From Glaciecola flavus (GTDB lineage Bacteria > Pseudomonadota > Gammaproteobacteria > Enterobacterales > Alteromonadaceae), in NCBI RefSeq assembly GCF_042646125.1, contig NZ_JBHRSW010000018.1:1-64000 (forward strand): a DNA stretch of 64,000 bases, written 5' to 3'. Below are positions 44,361 through 52,821 of this stretch, one piece after another (position 1 is the first letter of the stretch; every line of letters begins with the position of its first letter). The notes under the pieces were generated by a model, which saw nothing but the letters and a program-made list of their open reading frames with translations, was not told the DNA's origin and ran no database searches. A program made the position numbers and the translations under genes.

Positions 44361-46643
44361 ATGAAACAGTGTTCAAGAAGACACGCCGTTATTCTCCCCG
44401 CGTTTACTGCTCTATTTTTCATAAGTGCTTGCAATACCCCTACTCTTTCACAGAACACCAATGAAAGGAAAGAGCATACCATTTTAAGTAAGCAAGTACT
44501 TATTAACAGTCAACAGAGTCATACAATCGACTATACTGTCGATGGCTCTCTCTTAAAGAGAATGACCATCGACCTTAGTGTCGACAAACACTATGGCAGT
44601 TTGAGTTTATACGCCAATGACAAACTCCTAGTAAACAACATTGACATTCCCCGTTCCGGTAGACAAAAACTGAATGTTTTGGTGCCTTTCGACGAGACCG
44701 GAAATCAAAAGCTAAGATTTGCAGGACGAAGCAATAACATCACCATCAACGAAGTCACCTTTGAAGATGTAAGTGGATTATCATTGCCCACGTTTGAGGA
44801 CATATCCCAATCGCTTGGTTTTGAGACAGAAATTACCTACAAATATGGCGGTCCAGCTGTTGCCGACTATGACCAAGATGGAGACTACGATTTTGCACTC
44901 AACAACCACAATCACGTTCCCACACAAATAGTCACTAATAACACTGATAGTCTTGATATAAGGTATATGTTCTCAAGCCCGCGTGATTTGCATGGTTCTA
45001 GTTTTGGTGATTATGATCGCGATGGTGATTTAGATTTACTGGTAGCGTTAGGTGGAGGCAGTGGAACCAACCCGACGTCATACGAGCTATTCCGAAATGA
45101 CGATAACGAATTTGTAAATGTTTCAAATGAAGCCGGCATCAATGTGCCGACAAGAGGAAGAAGTCCAAGATGGGTAGATATTGATTTAGATGGCGATTTG
45201 GACATCGCATTGTTTAATGCACAACGTCCAAATTACGATGGTCCTATTCAAGTATTCTATGAAAATGTCGGTGGGGGTAAATTCGAAAACCGCAGTATTA
45301 AGGGTCTTGAAGACGCATACGCCGAACGCACGCTCGTGACAGATATCAACCAAGATGGCAAAGACGATTTTTTAATCTTTTCACCCGCAGCAGTGTGGAT
45401 TAACAAAGGTAACTGGGAATTTGAGGATGCATCAAGTATCTGGTTGCCTGAACATATTCAAGGTCAGGAAAGTATTATCAATGCGGCGAATTTGGATGTA
45501 AATAACGATGGTTTAGTGGACTTGTACTTTGCGCGAGGTAAAACACATTACCAATTGTCTAGAAAGTCGATTGATTTTAATCCCAACAACCAAAAACTCG
45601 ACATCAGAGACGATGGAGAAACGGGCAGTACACTCATTGAATTTGAGGCTGACGGCAGCATCGAGCTCAATGACATGGAATTAGTATACCGCTTATACGA
45701 CGGTGGTTGGGCAATATTCTTAGGTGAAAACAAAGATCGAAAAGTCGTCAATGCAAAGGGCTTTCAACCACGTCAACGCCCTGAAGAAATGAAAACGGCT
45801 GAGCGTTTCCTTAATATTTCACCAGATATGGCAAAAGGCTGGCCAGATAAGCGCGAGCAAAATGGTATGTACATCGGTTATCTTGGTAATGGCAAATGGA
45901 AAGCAGAATGGGTGAGAAAGCAAAATGTTTTTTGGACGATTTCCTTTTCTTTAATTGGTGTAAAAAGTGTGGAGCATGATTGGCAACCCAATTACAGAAA
46001 TGAAAAAGACGTATTGCTGCTAAATAAGGGGGGCTATTTTGTCGATGCATCTGATGACTGGAATATTCCACCTGGTGGGGATCATTGGGGGGTCACTCAC
46101 GGTGACTTAAACAATGATGGATACGAAGATATATTTTTGTACCGATATGGTTTTTTAAAACAGCGCATTGCTGATTTAGTACTGATCAATACTGGCGAAA
46201 ACCGCTTTGAAATCACGACACAGCATGGTGCCTATCACACCGATGATCCAGGTCATGGCGATATGGGACAAGCCTTTGATTTTGACCAAGACGGACGCCT
46301 CGATATGTTAAATGGTAGCGAGGAAGAAGGTCGTTGGCACCTGTATAAAAACACAACGAAGAATGACAACAACTATATTTTAGTCGATGTGAACTATAGC
46401 CCCAAGGACAAGGTAGACCCCTACTCAGCAAGCGTAAAAGTAACAACAAACAAAGGCAGGGTGTATCAAAAACGCATTGGCTCGGCGGGTGAGTCTTTTT
46501 CTCAAAGCTTACTAAACAAAGTACATTTCGGACTCGGTAAAGAAACTGGTGTCAAATCAGCTTTGATAGAATGGCGCAATGGTGAAACTCTCGAACTCAC
46601 AGATTTGCAAGTTAACATGGCGCACTCTGCGGGTACTAGATGA
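44361..46643 (+). CDS. FG-GAP/VCBS-repeat lipoprotein with ASPIC/UnbV C-terminus
   Basis: 760 aa. Lipoprotein signal MKQCSRRHAVILPAFTALFFISAC. A beta-rich N-terminal part is followed by at least seven calcium-binding repeats of the D-x-D-x-D-G type (DYDQDGDYDF, DYDRDGDLDL, DIDLDGDLDI, DINQDGKDDF, DVNNDGLVDL, DLNNDGYEDI, DFDQDGRLDM), predicting a propeller. The C-terminus (KVTTNKGRVYQKRIGSAGESFSQSLLNKVHFGLG) is the ASPIC/UnbV domain, as in CRTAC1-like proteins. It is a surface protein, possibly adhesive; its partner is unknown. The ATG at 44361 has AGGAAG upstream, and the longer frame to 44265 would bury the signal peptide. Confidence 0.88.
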   Translation: MKQCSRRHAVILPAFTALFFISACNTPTLSQNTNERKEHTILSKQVLINSQQSHTIDYTVDGSLLKRMTIDLSVDKHYGSLSLYANDKLLVNNIDIPRSGRQKLNVLVPFDETGNQKLRFAGRSNNITINEVTFEDVSGLSLPTFEDISQSLGFETEITYKYGGPAVADYDQDGDYDFALNNHNHVPTQIVTNNTDSLDIRYMFSSPRDLHGSSFGDYDRDGDLDLLVALGGGSGTNPTSYELFRNDDNEFVNVSNEAGINVPTRGRSPRWVDIDLDGDLDIALFNAQRPNYDGPIQVFYENVGGGKFENRSIKGLEDAYAERTLVTDINQDGKDDFLIFSPAAVWINKGNWEFEDASSIWLPEHIQGQESIINAANLDVNNDGLVDLYFARGKTHYQLSRKSIDFNPNNQKLDIRDDGETGSTLIEFEADGSIELNDMELVYRLYDGGWAIFLGENKDRKVVNAKGFQPRQRPEEMKTAERFLNISPDMAKGWPDKREQNGMYIGYLGNGKWKAEWVRKQNVFWTISFSLIGVKSVEHDWQPNYRNEKDVLLLNKGGYFVDASDDWNIPPGGDHWGVTHGDLNNDGYEDIFLYRYGFLKQRIADLVLINTGENRFEITTQHGAYHTDDPGHGDMGQAFDFDQDGRLDMLNGSEEEGRWHLYKNTTKNDNNYILVDVNYSPKDKVDPYSASVKVTTNKGRVYQKRIGSAGESFSQSLLNKVHFGLGKETGVKSALIEWRNGETLELTDLQVNMAHSAGTR

Positions 46644-46669
46644 CCTGTTGTGATATGTTGTAGCTTTAT

Positions 46670-47917
46670 TTACTGGGGCTCATGGCCCCAATTCAGTTTT
46701 GCATTTTTAAGCGCATTTATTTGGTCGCTAATTATCAATTGCGGATCCATATTGTATTTAACACGCTTTGGGTTTAAAAATTTGCTATAAGCGCGCAATT
46801 GCTCTGGCGACCACTGCGGATTCGATAAAAACTGACCTACCTCTTTTACATTATTAGCATTTAACAAGCTCATACTTGTTTTAATAACGCTTCCCGTTTC
46901 CTGCTCAAAGTCTCGTCCATTCAAATAATCAAAGAACAAGGTAATTGCCCAGCCGCCTTCTAAAAAGTGTCCGCCAAGACTCATCGTCATTGTACCGTTT
47001 TCAATCAGCTCAACGCTATACGGCGACCAATCTATTCCACCCACAACTGTGGCGGGGTCAAGCTCGATCCCCAATTCATTTAGTCGATCGAAAATGCCGT
47101 AAGCCATAACGTCACTCGCAACCCAAAAGGCATCAATCTTATCGTGTCTTTGTATGATAGCCTCAGTCATACCGCGCACTACTTGGCGATCCCATTTCCC
47201 GTAGACTAAATTGAGAAGTTTACTTTGAGGCTCATTCGCAAGCGCTTCGTGTAAACCGGTGGCGCGCTGAATACTAACAGCAGAGTAGCGTAGACCGGTA
47301 ATCGCAAACACGTTAATTTCGCAGCTTACAAGCGGGCAGTTTTTTGTTTTAACATGAGACAAAATTGCCTCAGCAAGCTGTTTCCCGGCCAAAGTGTCAT
47401 TGGGGGAAAGGCTAGCCAACCAATACGTAAATTGTTCTCTTGGGCGACCTAAGCGCGCATACTGCTCTTGTGAAATATCAGAATTAATCGATATTCCGTA
47501 AATTTTTTGTTCTTCCAAATAAGTGAGTATGTCAAATTCTGAACCAAGCCAAAAAGAAGTAATCAGTAAGTTAGGCTTTTTTTTGCTCGAGGCTACGCGC
47601 TCCTTTATAAATGAAAGCGCAGCAAAGCGATTGCGGTATTCTTTTGGTGCGTATGCTACTTCAAGTTCAAAGCCCAATGCCTCACTGACTGCTGATGCGT
47701 AATCAACTTGAGAATCCCAAAAAGGAAAACCTTTTTCAACGGGATAAACGAACAATACTTTTGGTCTCACCTCACTTGTAACATCCACTCGCAATTGAGC
47801 TGCATACACTATCTTTGTATTAAAAATTGCTTGGGCAATACAGCTTAAAAGCAAAGCGTAGCGCAAGTAGGAGAACGAAGAATTGCGACAAAAATTAAAC
47901 AGCAAAGGTGCCTCCAT
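46670..47917 (-). CDS. periplasmic sugar-binding-like protein, orphan
   Basis: Up to 415 aa: a signal segment (YLRYALLLSCIAQAIFNTKIVYAAQ) and a type-1 periplasmic binding fold of the Peripla_BP_4 kind. Visible segments are RPKVLFVYPVEKGFPFWDSQVDYASAVSEALGFELEVAYAP, INSDIS, AITGLRYSAVSIQRATGLHEAL and DAFWVASDVMAYGIFDRLNELG. No ABC permease or ATPase adjoins it, so it may feed a sensor as LuxP-type proteins do, or a distant transporter. Start: ATG at 47917 has no site, while a TTG four codons later lies 5 bases after GGAGG and may be the real start (47905). Confidence 0.82.
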   Translation of the reverse strand: MEAPLLFNFCRNSSFSYLRYALLLSCIAQAIFNTKIVYAAQLRVDVTSEVRPKVLFVYPVEKGFPFWDSQVDYASAVSEALGFELEVAYAPKEYRNRFAALSFIKERVASSKKKPNLLITSFWLGSEFDILTYLEEQKIYGISINSDISQEQYARLGRPREQFTYWLASLSPNDTLAGKQLAEAILSHVKTKNCPLVSCEINVFAITGLRYSAVSIQRATGLHEALANEPQSKLLNLVYGKWDRQVVRGMTEAIIQRHDKIDAFWVASDVMAYGIFDRLNELGIELDPATVVGGIDWSPYSVELIENGTMTMSLGGHFLEGGWAITLFFDYLNGRDFEQETGSVIKTSMSLLNANNVKEVGQFLSNPQWSPEQLRAYSKFLNPKRVKYNMDPQLIISDQINALKNAKLNWGHEPQ

Positions 47918-47961
47918 AAGCAGATTCTAGTGTGTAATTTACTGGTGAGTAAAATCCAGCT

Positions 47962-48555
47962 TTAGGGTGTAAGTTGCCGAACAACTCTTGCCGGATTGCC
48001 ATAGGCAACAGAATATGCAGGAATATCTTTGGTAACCACACTTCCCGCACCAATCACTGCACCTTCGCCAATATGAACACCTGGCAAAATGATAACCCCT
48101 CCCCCGATCCAAACTTTGTCAGCAATTAAGACGGCTTGAGCAAAAGTTCTAAAGTAAGGATGGCTATCGCCTTGCTGCCAATTGTCCACCAGTCGCTCCT
48201 GCGCAGTAACGGGGTGAGTTGCAGTATAAATCTGTACATTTGAGGCAATTAATACGTCGTTGCCAATAGTAATCGTATTGCAATCAACAAAGGTACAGTT
48301 AATGTTAATAATGACATTATTGCCGACAAAAGTATGCTTTCCATAGTCACAATAAAATGGCGTATCTATATTGACATTTTCACCTACTCGCCCCAACAGC
48401 GCCTTCAATATTTCTTGCTTTGCTGAGCTATCTCGACTGCTCAAACTGTTGTACTCACGAGTCATTGCTCGCGCGTTGTGAATGATATCTAATATTTCTG
48501 GATCTGATGTATTGAACAACTCACCTTTTAAACACTTTTCTATTTCTTTATTCAT
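47962..48555 (-). CDS. sugar O-acetyltransferase, maltose acetyltransferase family
   Basis: 197 aa, left-handed beta-helix enzyme using acetyl-CoA. The N-terminal Maa helix domain (KCLKGELFNTSDPEILDIIHNARAMTREYNSL) precedes hexapeptide repeats (TIGNDVLIASNVQIYTATHPVTAQERL, VWIGGGVIILPGVHIGEGAVIGAGSVVTKDIPAYSVAYGNPARVV). The family catalytic His is in TATHP. It acetylates a sugar or related alcohol; the acceptor is not evident. The start has AAGGAAAAA upstream. It is 44 bases upstream of the sugar-binding protein on the same strand, possibly one transcript, and is divergent from an SGNH hydrolase. Confidence 0.9.
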   Translation of the reverse strand: MNKEIEKCLKGELFNTSDPEILDIIHNARAMTREYNSLSSRDSSAKQEILKALLGRVGENVNIDTPFYCDYGKHTFVGNNVIININCTFVDCNTITIGNDVLIASNVQIYTATHPVTAQERLVDNWQQGDSHPYFRTFAQAVLIADKVWIGGGVIILPGVHIGEGAVIGAGSVVTKDIPAYSVAYGNPARVVRQLTP

Positions 48556-48715
48556 GCTTGTTTTTCCTTGTACAAGATGTAAACCCGCGCACCTCTCTGA
48601 AGTTGTTCCAGAGTTTAGAGGCTGTTTGTTCTAGTTAGTGTAATGTAAATAAATATTGCTTTCAGTATGATATGTTCATAAAACAGTCATTATCGCGTTG
48701 TGTGGAGTAGTAAAG

Positions 48716-49348
48716 TTGAAGACAATTTTATGTTTTGGTGATTCAAATACTTGGGGGGCGGTGCCTGGGAAAGATCAGCGATATCCCAACGGCGAGCGCT
48801 GGACAGGTATCATGCAAAAACAACTAGGTGAAAACTATGAAATAATTGCAGAGGGGCAGTCTGGTCGAACGAGTATTCATGATGACCCGTTCGAGAAACA
48901 CAAGAACGGTTTGCGCTACCTTGTCCCTTGCCTTGAATCACATCAACCAGATCTGCTAATAATCTTGTTAGGCACAAATGATCTCAAAGCAAGATTTTCA
49001 CTCAATGCCCACGATATTGCTTACGGCGTGCGAGTACTCGCAGAAGAAGCGCTTAATTTTAGAGGTAGTGGGGGCAAAAAAACGCAAGTGCTGATGGTAT
49101 GCCCACCGCGAATTATCGAGACAGGTTACTATGCAAACATGCTTGAAGGCGGTGAGAATAAGTCTGCCAAGCTTCCAAAATTTTTTAAGCAGAACGCAAA
49201 AGAACTGTCATGTGAGTATTACAATGCTTCTGCACTTATTGAACCTTCTGAAATAGACGGAATACATTGGCATCGTGAATCTCACAAATTGCTCGGTGAA
49301 GCACTGGCCGAGAAAGTGAGGATAATCTTTTCTAAAGGCAGTAGTTAG
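48716..49348 (+). CDS. SGNH/GDSL hydrolase, esterase type
   Basis: 210 aa from a TTG start with GGAG 8 bases upstream. The SGNH blocks are GDSNTWG (Ser near 9), GQSGR (Gly), LLGTNDLK (Asn) and DGIHWH (Asp and His near the C-terminus). There is no signal peptide, so it is cytoplasmic. Similar proteins are acyl- or carbohydrate-esterases (arylesterase/acetylxylan-esterase-like). It is divergent from a sugar acetyltransferase across about 160 bases, which invites, but does not prove, an acetylation/deacetylation pairing. An earlier TTG at 48698 is less likely. Confidence 0.88.
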   Translation: MKTILCFGDSNTWGAVPGKDQRYPNGERWTGIMQKQLGENYEIIAEGQSGRTSIHDDPFEKHKNGLRYLVPCLESHQPDLLIILLGTNDLKARFSLNAHDIAYGVRVLAEEALNFRGSGGKKTQVLMVCPPRIIETGYYANMLEGGENKSAKLPKFFKQNAKELSCEYYNASALIEPSEIDGIHWHRESHKLLGEALAEKVRIIFSKGSS

Positions 49349-49534
49349 AGTGATTCAACCAACGCTAAGCGCCACTGGTATTAAATTTGCTGATGATCGA
49401 CTCAATAGTAGACTTAGTCCCAAGAAAACAAATATTTGTTGCGTTTTATGTACATAAGGCTATGAGAATTAAAGAAAAGTGATAATCTATTCTACTAACA
49501 CTTCAGCATGCTTATGCCCCAAGGAGAGGCAGCG

Positions 49535-52500
49535 ATGACGATAACGGTCGGTATTACGCACCACACAGAATACAATTACGACAAACACATCAATATGGGG
49601 CCTCACGTTTTTCGCCTGCGCCCAGCTCCTCATACTCGCACGCCAGTAAACAGTTACTCCCTTAAAATTTATCCCGAAAACCACTTCATAAATTGGCAAC
49701 AAGATCCCTTTGGGAATTATCTTGCGCGAGTGGTGTTTCCAGAACCAACCAATAAATTCTCTTTTACCGTGGATGTCGTGGCGGATCTTACCGTTATTAA
49801 TCCTTTTGACTTCTTTCTTGAAGAATATGCAGAGACTTTCCCGTTTACTTACGACAAATCGCTACAAAGTGACTTGATACCTTATTTAGAAAAAGAACCA
49901 GCCTGTTCTGACTTAATAGAATTAATCAAGCAAGTCAACACTGACAAGGAAATAGGCACCGTAGATTTCTTGGTTTCAGTCAATCAAGTGGTAGCAAATT
50001 TGATCGAATATGGTATTCGCATGGAGCCAGGCGTACAAACAGTGGCAGAAACCCTAAGCAAAAAATCGGGTTCTTGCCGAGATTCATCTTGGCTACTCGT
50101 ACAGTTGTTCAGGAATCTAGGTTTAGCCGCCCGCTTTGTCTCAGGTTACTTAGTGCAACTTGCCGCTGACGAAAAATCCCTTGATGGCCCCAGTGGACCG
50201 GAGCAAGACTTTACTGACTTACATGCATGGTGCGAAGTCTATATTCCAGGTGCAGGATGGATTGGCCTTGATCCTACTTCTGGCCTGTTTGCTGGGGAAG
50301 GACACATTCCGCTGGCTTGTACGCCAGAACCAGGCTCCGCCGCACCTGTTTCAGGTGCAATAGATAAATGCGACTCGACTTTTAGTTTTAGCAATCAAGT
50401 GATTCGTATTAATGAACCACCGCGCAGCACCAAACCCTATACAGATGAACAGTGGACAAATATCAATGATTTAGGTCAAAACCTTGATGGTGTGCTTAGT
50501 GCAGAAGATATCAAATTAACCATGGGCGGCGAACCTACGTTTATCTCTATCGATGATATGGAAAGCGAGCAATGGAATACCGCCGCCGACGGTGCAGACA
50601 AGCGCAAACTCGCTCACAATCTCTTCGACAAGTTGATTGATACATTTACAACAGGCGCGTTTAAGCACTACGGACAAGGCAAGTGGTATCCAGGTGAACC
50701 GCTACCTAGATGGCAATATGCAGCATATTGGCGCAAAGACGGTGAACCGCTTTGGCAAACCCACAATCTACTTGCCTCGCCAACTGTTCAAGGCATTACA
50801 GATACGTCGCAAGCAAAAACATTTATTGAAACACTCACACATAATTTAGGCCTCCCCAAAGAAGTTATCACTTGCGCATACGAAGACATTCTTTATCACA
50901 TGTGGCAAGAAGCACAGCTCCCCATTGAGCCAAGCCCTGATTCACCGGAACTCCTGCATGCCATGAGTAGGCAAGGATTTCTGGCAAAAATGGAGCGTGG
51001 CATAGAGAAGCCGGTAGGTTATATACTACCGATTACGTTTGATCAGGTATTTGGAGGCTGGCAAAGCTGCCAGTGGCAATTTAAGCGTAAATACTGCTTT
51101 TTACTACCGGGTGAATCACCCATTGGTTATCGATTACCCTTAGACAGTATTGGTAGCCCTGCTCCTCTTTACGAAAGGGATCCGAGTGATATCCCTACGA
51201 CATTCTCCGAAGTACCAAACACAAAAGCTTATGTATCCGAAAACACAATACTCACCGCCTTAGCAATCGAAGTACGCGATGGAAATTTGCATGTATTCAT
51301 GCCTCCTTTGAGCTACTTTGAACACTATGCTTTGCTACTGGGTATGATTGAAAAAACTGCGAAAAGCCTAAATACACCCGTCATTATTGAAGGATATACA
51401 CCTCCTCAAGACAGTAGAATAGATAAATTTGCTGTAACGCCTGACCCTGGCGTAATCGAAGTGAACATACATCCCTCATCAGATTGGTCTACCTTACTTA
51501 ATAGAACACAGACCTTGTACACTCTAGCTAGAGAGTGCCGTCTTGCTACACAAAAATTTATGGTTGACGGCAGACAAACTGGCACAGGGGGAGGCAACCA
51601 CGTCACACTGGGCGCAGCCAATACTACTGATAGTCCCTTTTTACGTCGGCCTGATCTATTAAGAAGCTTTATAACGTTTTGGCAACATCACCCAGGCTTA
51701 TCGTATTTATTTGCGGGTACATTTATTGGCCCAACGAGCCAAGCGCCCAGAGTTGATGAAGCAAGAGACGAACGCTTGTATGAACTCGAAATTGCATTTT
51801 CTCAATTTCCAGAAGGAGAGGTACCCGAGCCTTGGCTAATCGATCGTTTACTGCGTCATCTATTGACCGATTTAACAGGGAATACCCATCGTTCAGAATT
51901 TTGCATAGATAAGCTTTATAACCCTGACTCAGCGTCAGGCAGACTGGGGTTGGTGGAATTTAGAGGCTTTGAAATGCCTCCTCATGCCCAAATGAGCATG
52001 GTTCAAATGTTGCTGTTACGGGCCTTAGTTGTGCGTTTTTGGAAGCAACCATACAGTGGTAAGCTGGTTCGTTGGGGGACGCGGCTACATGATAAATTCC
52101 TGCTACCGTATTTCGTAAAACAAGATATGCAAGAGGTATGTGAAGATTTGCGTTTGCACGGTATTGATTTCAAATTTGATTGGTTAGCACCATTTTTTAC
52201 CTTCCGCTTTCCTATTCTCGGTTCTCACAAGGTCGGTGATTTGCAATTACAGCTTTTCTCAGCAATCGAACCTTGGCATGTATTGGGCGAAGAAGCCACT
52301 CAGTCCGGCACCTCTCGCTATGTAGATTCTTCCTTAGAACGCGTGCAGCTAAAAGTAAGTAATTTGAGTTCTGATAGATACGTCATAAGCTGCAATGGCC
52401 GCCGAGTGCCTTTGCATGAATGCGAAACTCCTGGGGAATGGGTAGCAGGGATACGCTTTCGAGCTTGGCAACCGCCCTCAGCGTTACACCCGACAATTGG

Positions 52501-52813
52501 GGTTCATGCACCGCTTGTATTTGATGTTTACGATACTTGGTCAGGACGATCGATTGGTGGCTTCACCTATCATGTTAGCCACCCTGGAGGACGCAGTTTC
52601 GAGCAATTCCCGATCAACAGTTATGAAGCCGAAGGGCGCAGAATTGCGCGTTTTTGGTCTCACGGACATACACCGCCTAGAGTGACTGAAAGTATGGATA
52701 TATCAAAATACATGACGAACCAGAATAATCGAAGTAATTTTGATATACCCGCTCCTGAACCCGCTAATCCTGATTATCCGCATACTCTGGATATGCGCAG
52801 AACTATCAGCTAG
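49535..52813 (+). CDS. transglutaminase-like plus DUF2126 protein
   Basis: 1092 aa, first gene of a five-gene operon. An N-terminal transglutaminase-like domain has the beta-rich TGase-N region (about 1-95) and a papain-type triad C181 (GSCRDSSWL), H230 (LHAWCEV), D246 (GLDPTSG). From about 275 onward is the large DUF2126 region (LTMGGEPTFISIDD, GYILPITFDQ, DGRQTGTGGGNHVTLGAA, NTHRSEFCIDKLYNPDSASGRLGLVEFRGFEMPPHAQMSMVQ). The latter resembles a glutamate-cysteine-ligase-like amidoligase and is usually fused to this transglutaminase. It would form or cut amide bonds on an unknown peptide. Start: ATG with AAGGAGAGG. The gap to the next gene is 8 bases. Confidence 0.9.
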   Translation: MTITVGITHHTEYNYDKHINMGPHVFRLRPAPHTRTPVNSYSLKIYPENHFINWQQDPFGNYLARVVFPEPTNKFSFTVDVVADLTVINPFDFFLEEYAETFPFTYDKSLQSDLIPYLEKEPACSDLIELIKQVNTDKEIGTVDFLVSVNQVVANLIEYGIRMEPGVQTVAETLSKKSGSCRDSSWLLVQLFRNLGLAARFVSGYLVQLAADEKSLDGPSGPEQDFTDLHAWCEVYIPGAGWIGLDPTSGLFAGEGHIPLACTPEPGSAAPVSGAIDKCDSTFSFSNQVIRINEPPRSTKPYTDEQWTNINDLGQNLDGVLSAEDIKLTMGGEPTFISIDDMESEQWNTAADGADKRKLAHNLFDKLIDTFTTGAFKHYGQGKWYPGEPLPRWQYAAYWRKDGEPLWQTHNLLASPTVQGITDTSQAKTFIETLTHNLGLPKEVITCAYEDILYHMWQEAQLPIEPSPDSPELLHAMSRQGFLAKMERGIEKPVGYILPITFDQVFGGWQSCQWQFKRKYCFLLPGESPIGYRLPLDSIGSPAPLYERDPSDIPTTFSEVPNTKAYVSENTILTALAIEVRDGNLHVFMPPLSYFEHYALLLGMIEKTAKSLNTPVIIEGYTPPQDSRIDKFAVTPDPGVIEVNIHPSSDWSTLLNRTQTLYTLARECRLATQKFMVDGRQTGTGGGNHVTLGAANTTDSPFLRRPDLLRSFITFWQHHPGLSYLFAGTFIGPTSQAPRVDEARDERLYELEIAFSQFPEGEVPEPWLIDRLLRHLLTDLTGNTHRSEFCIDKLYNPDSASGRLGLVEFRGFEMPPHAQMSMVQMLLLRALVVRFWKQPYSGKLVRWGTRLHDKFLLPYFVKQDMQEVCEDLRLHGIDFKFDWLAPFFTFRFPILGSHKVGDLQLQLFSAIEPWHVLGEEATQSGTSRYVDSSLERVQLKVSNLSSDRYVISCNGRRVPLHECETPGEWVAGIRFRAWQPPSALHPTIGVHAPLVFDVYDTWSGRSIGGFTYHVSHPGGRSFEQFPINSYEAEGRRIARFWSHGHTPPRVTESMDISKYMTNQNNRSNFDIPAPEPANPDYPHTLDMRRTIS

Positions 52814-52821
52814 GAAAACCG

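Noticed and set aside
46664..46685. GGGGC/GCCCC hairpin at the end of the binding-protein gene
   Set aside because: It lies in the coding sequence with no T run; probably codon-driven.
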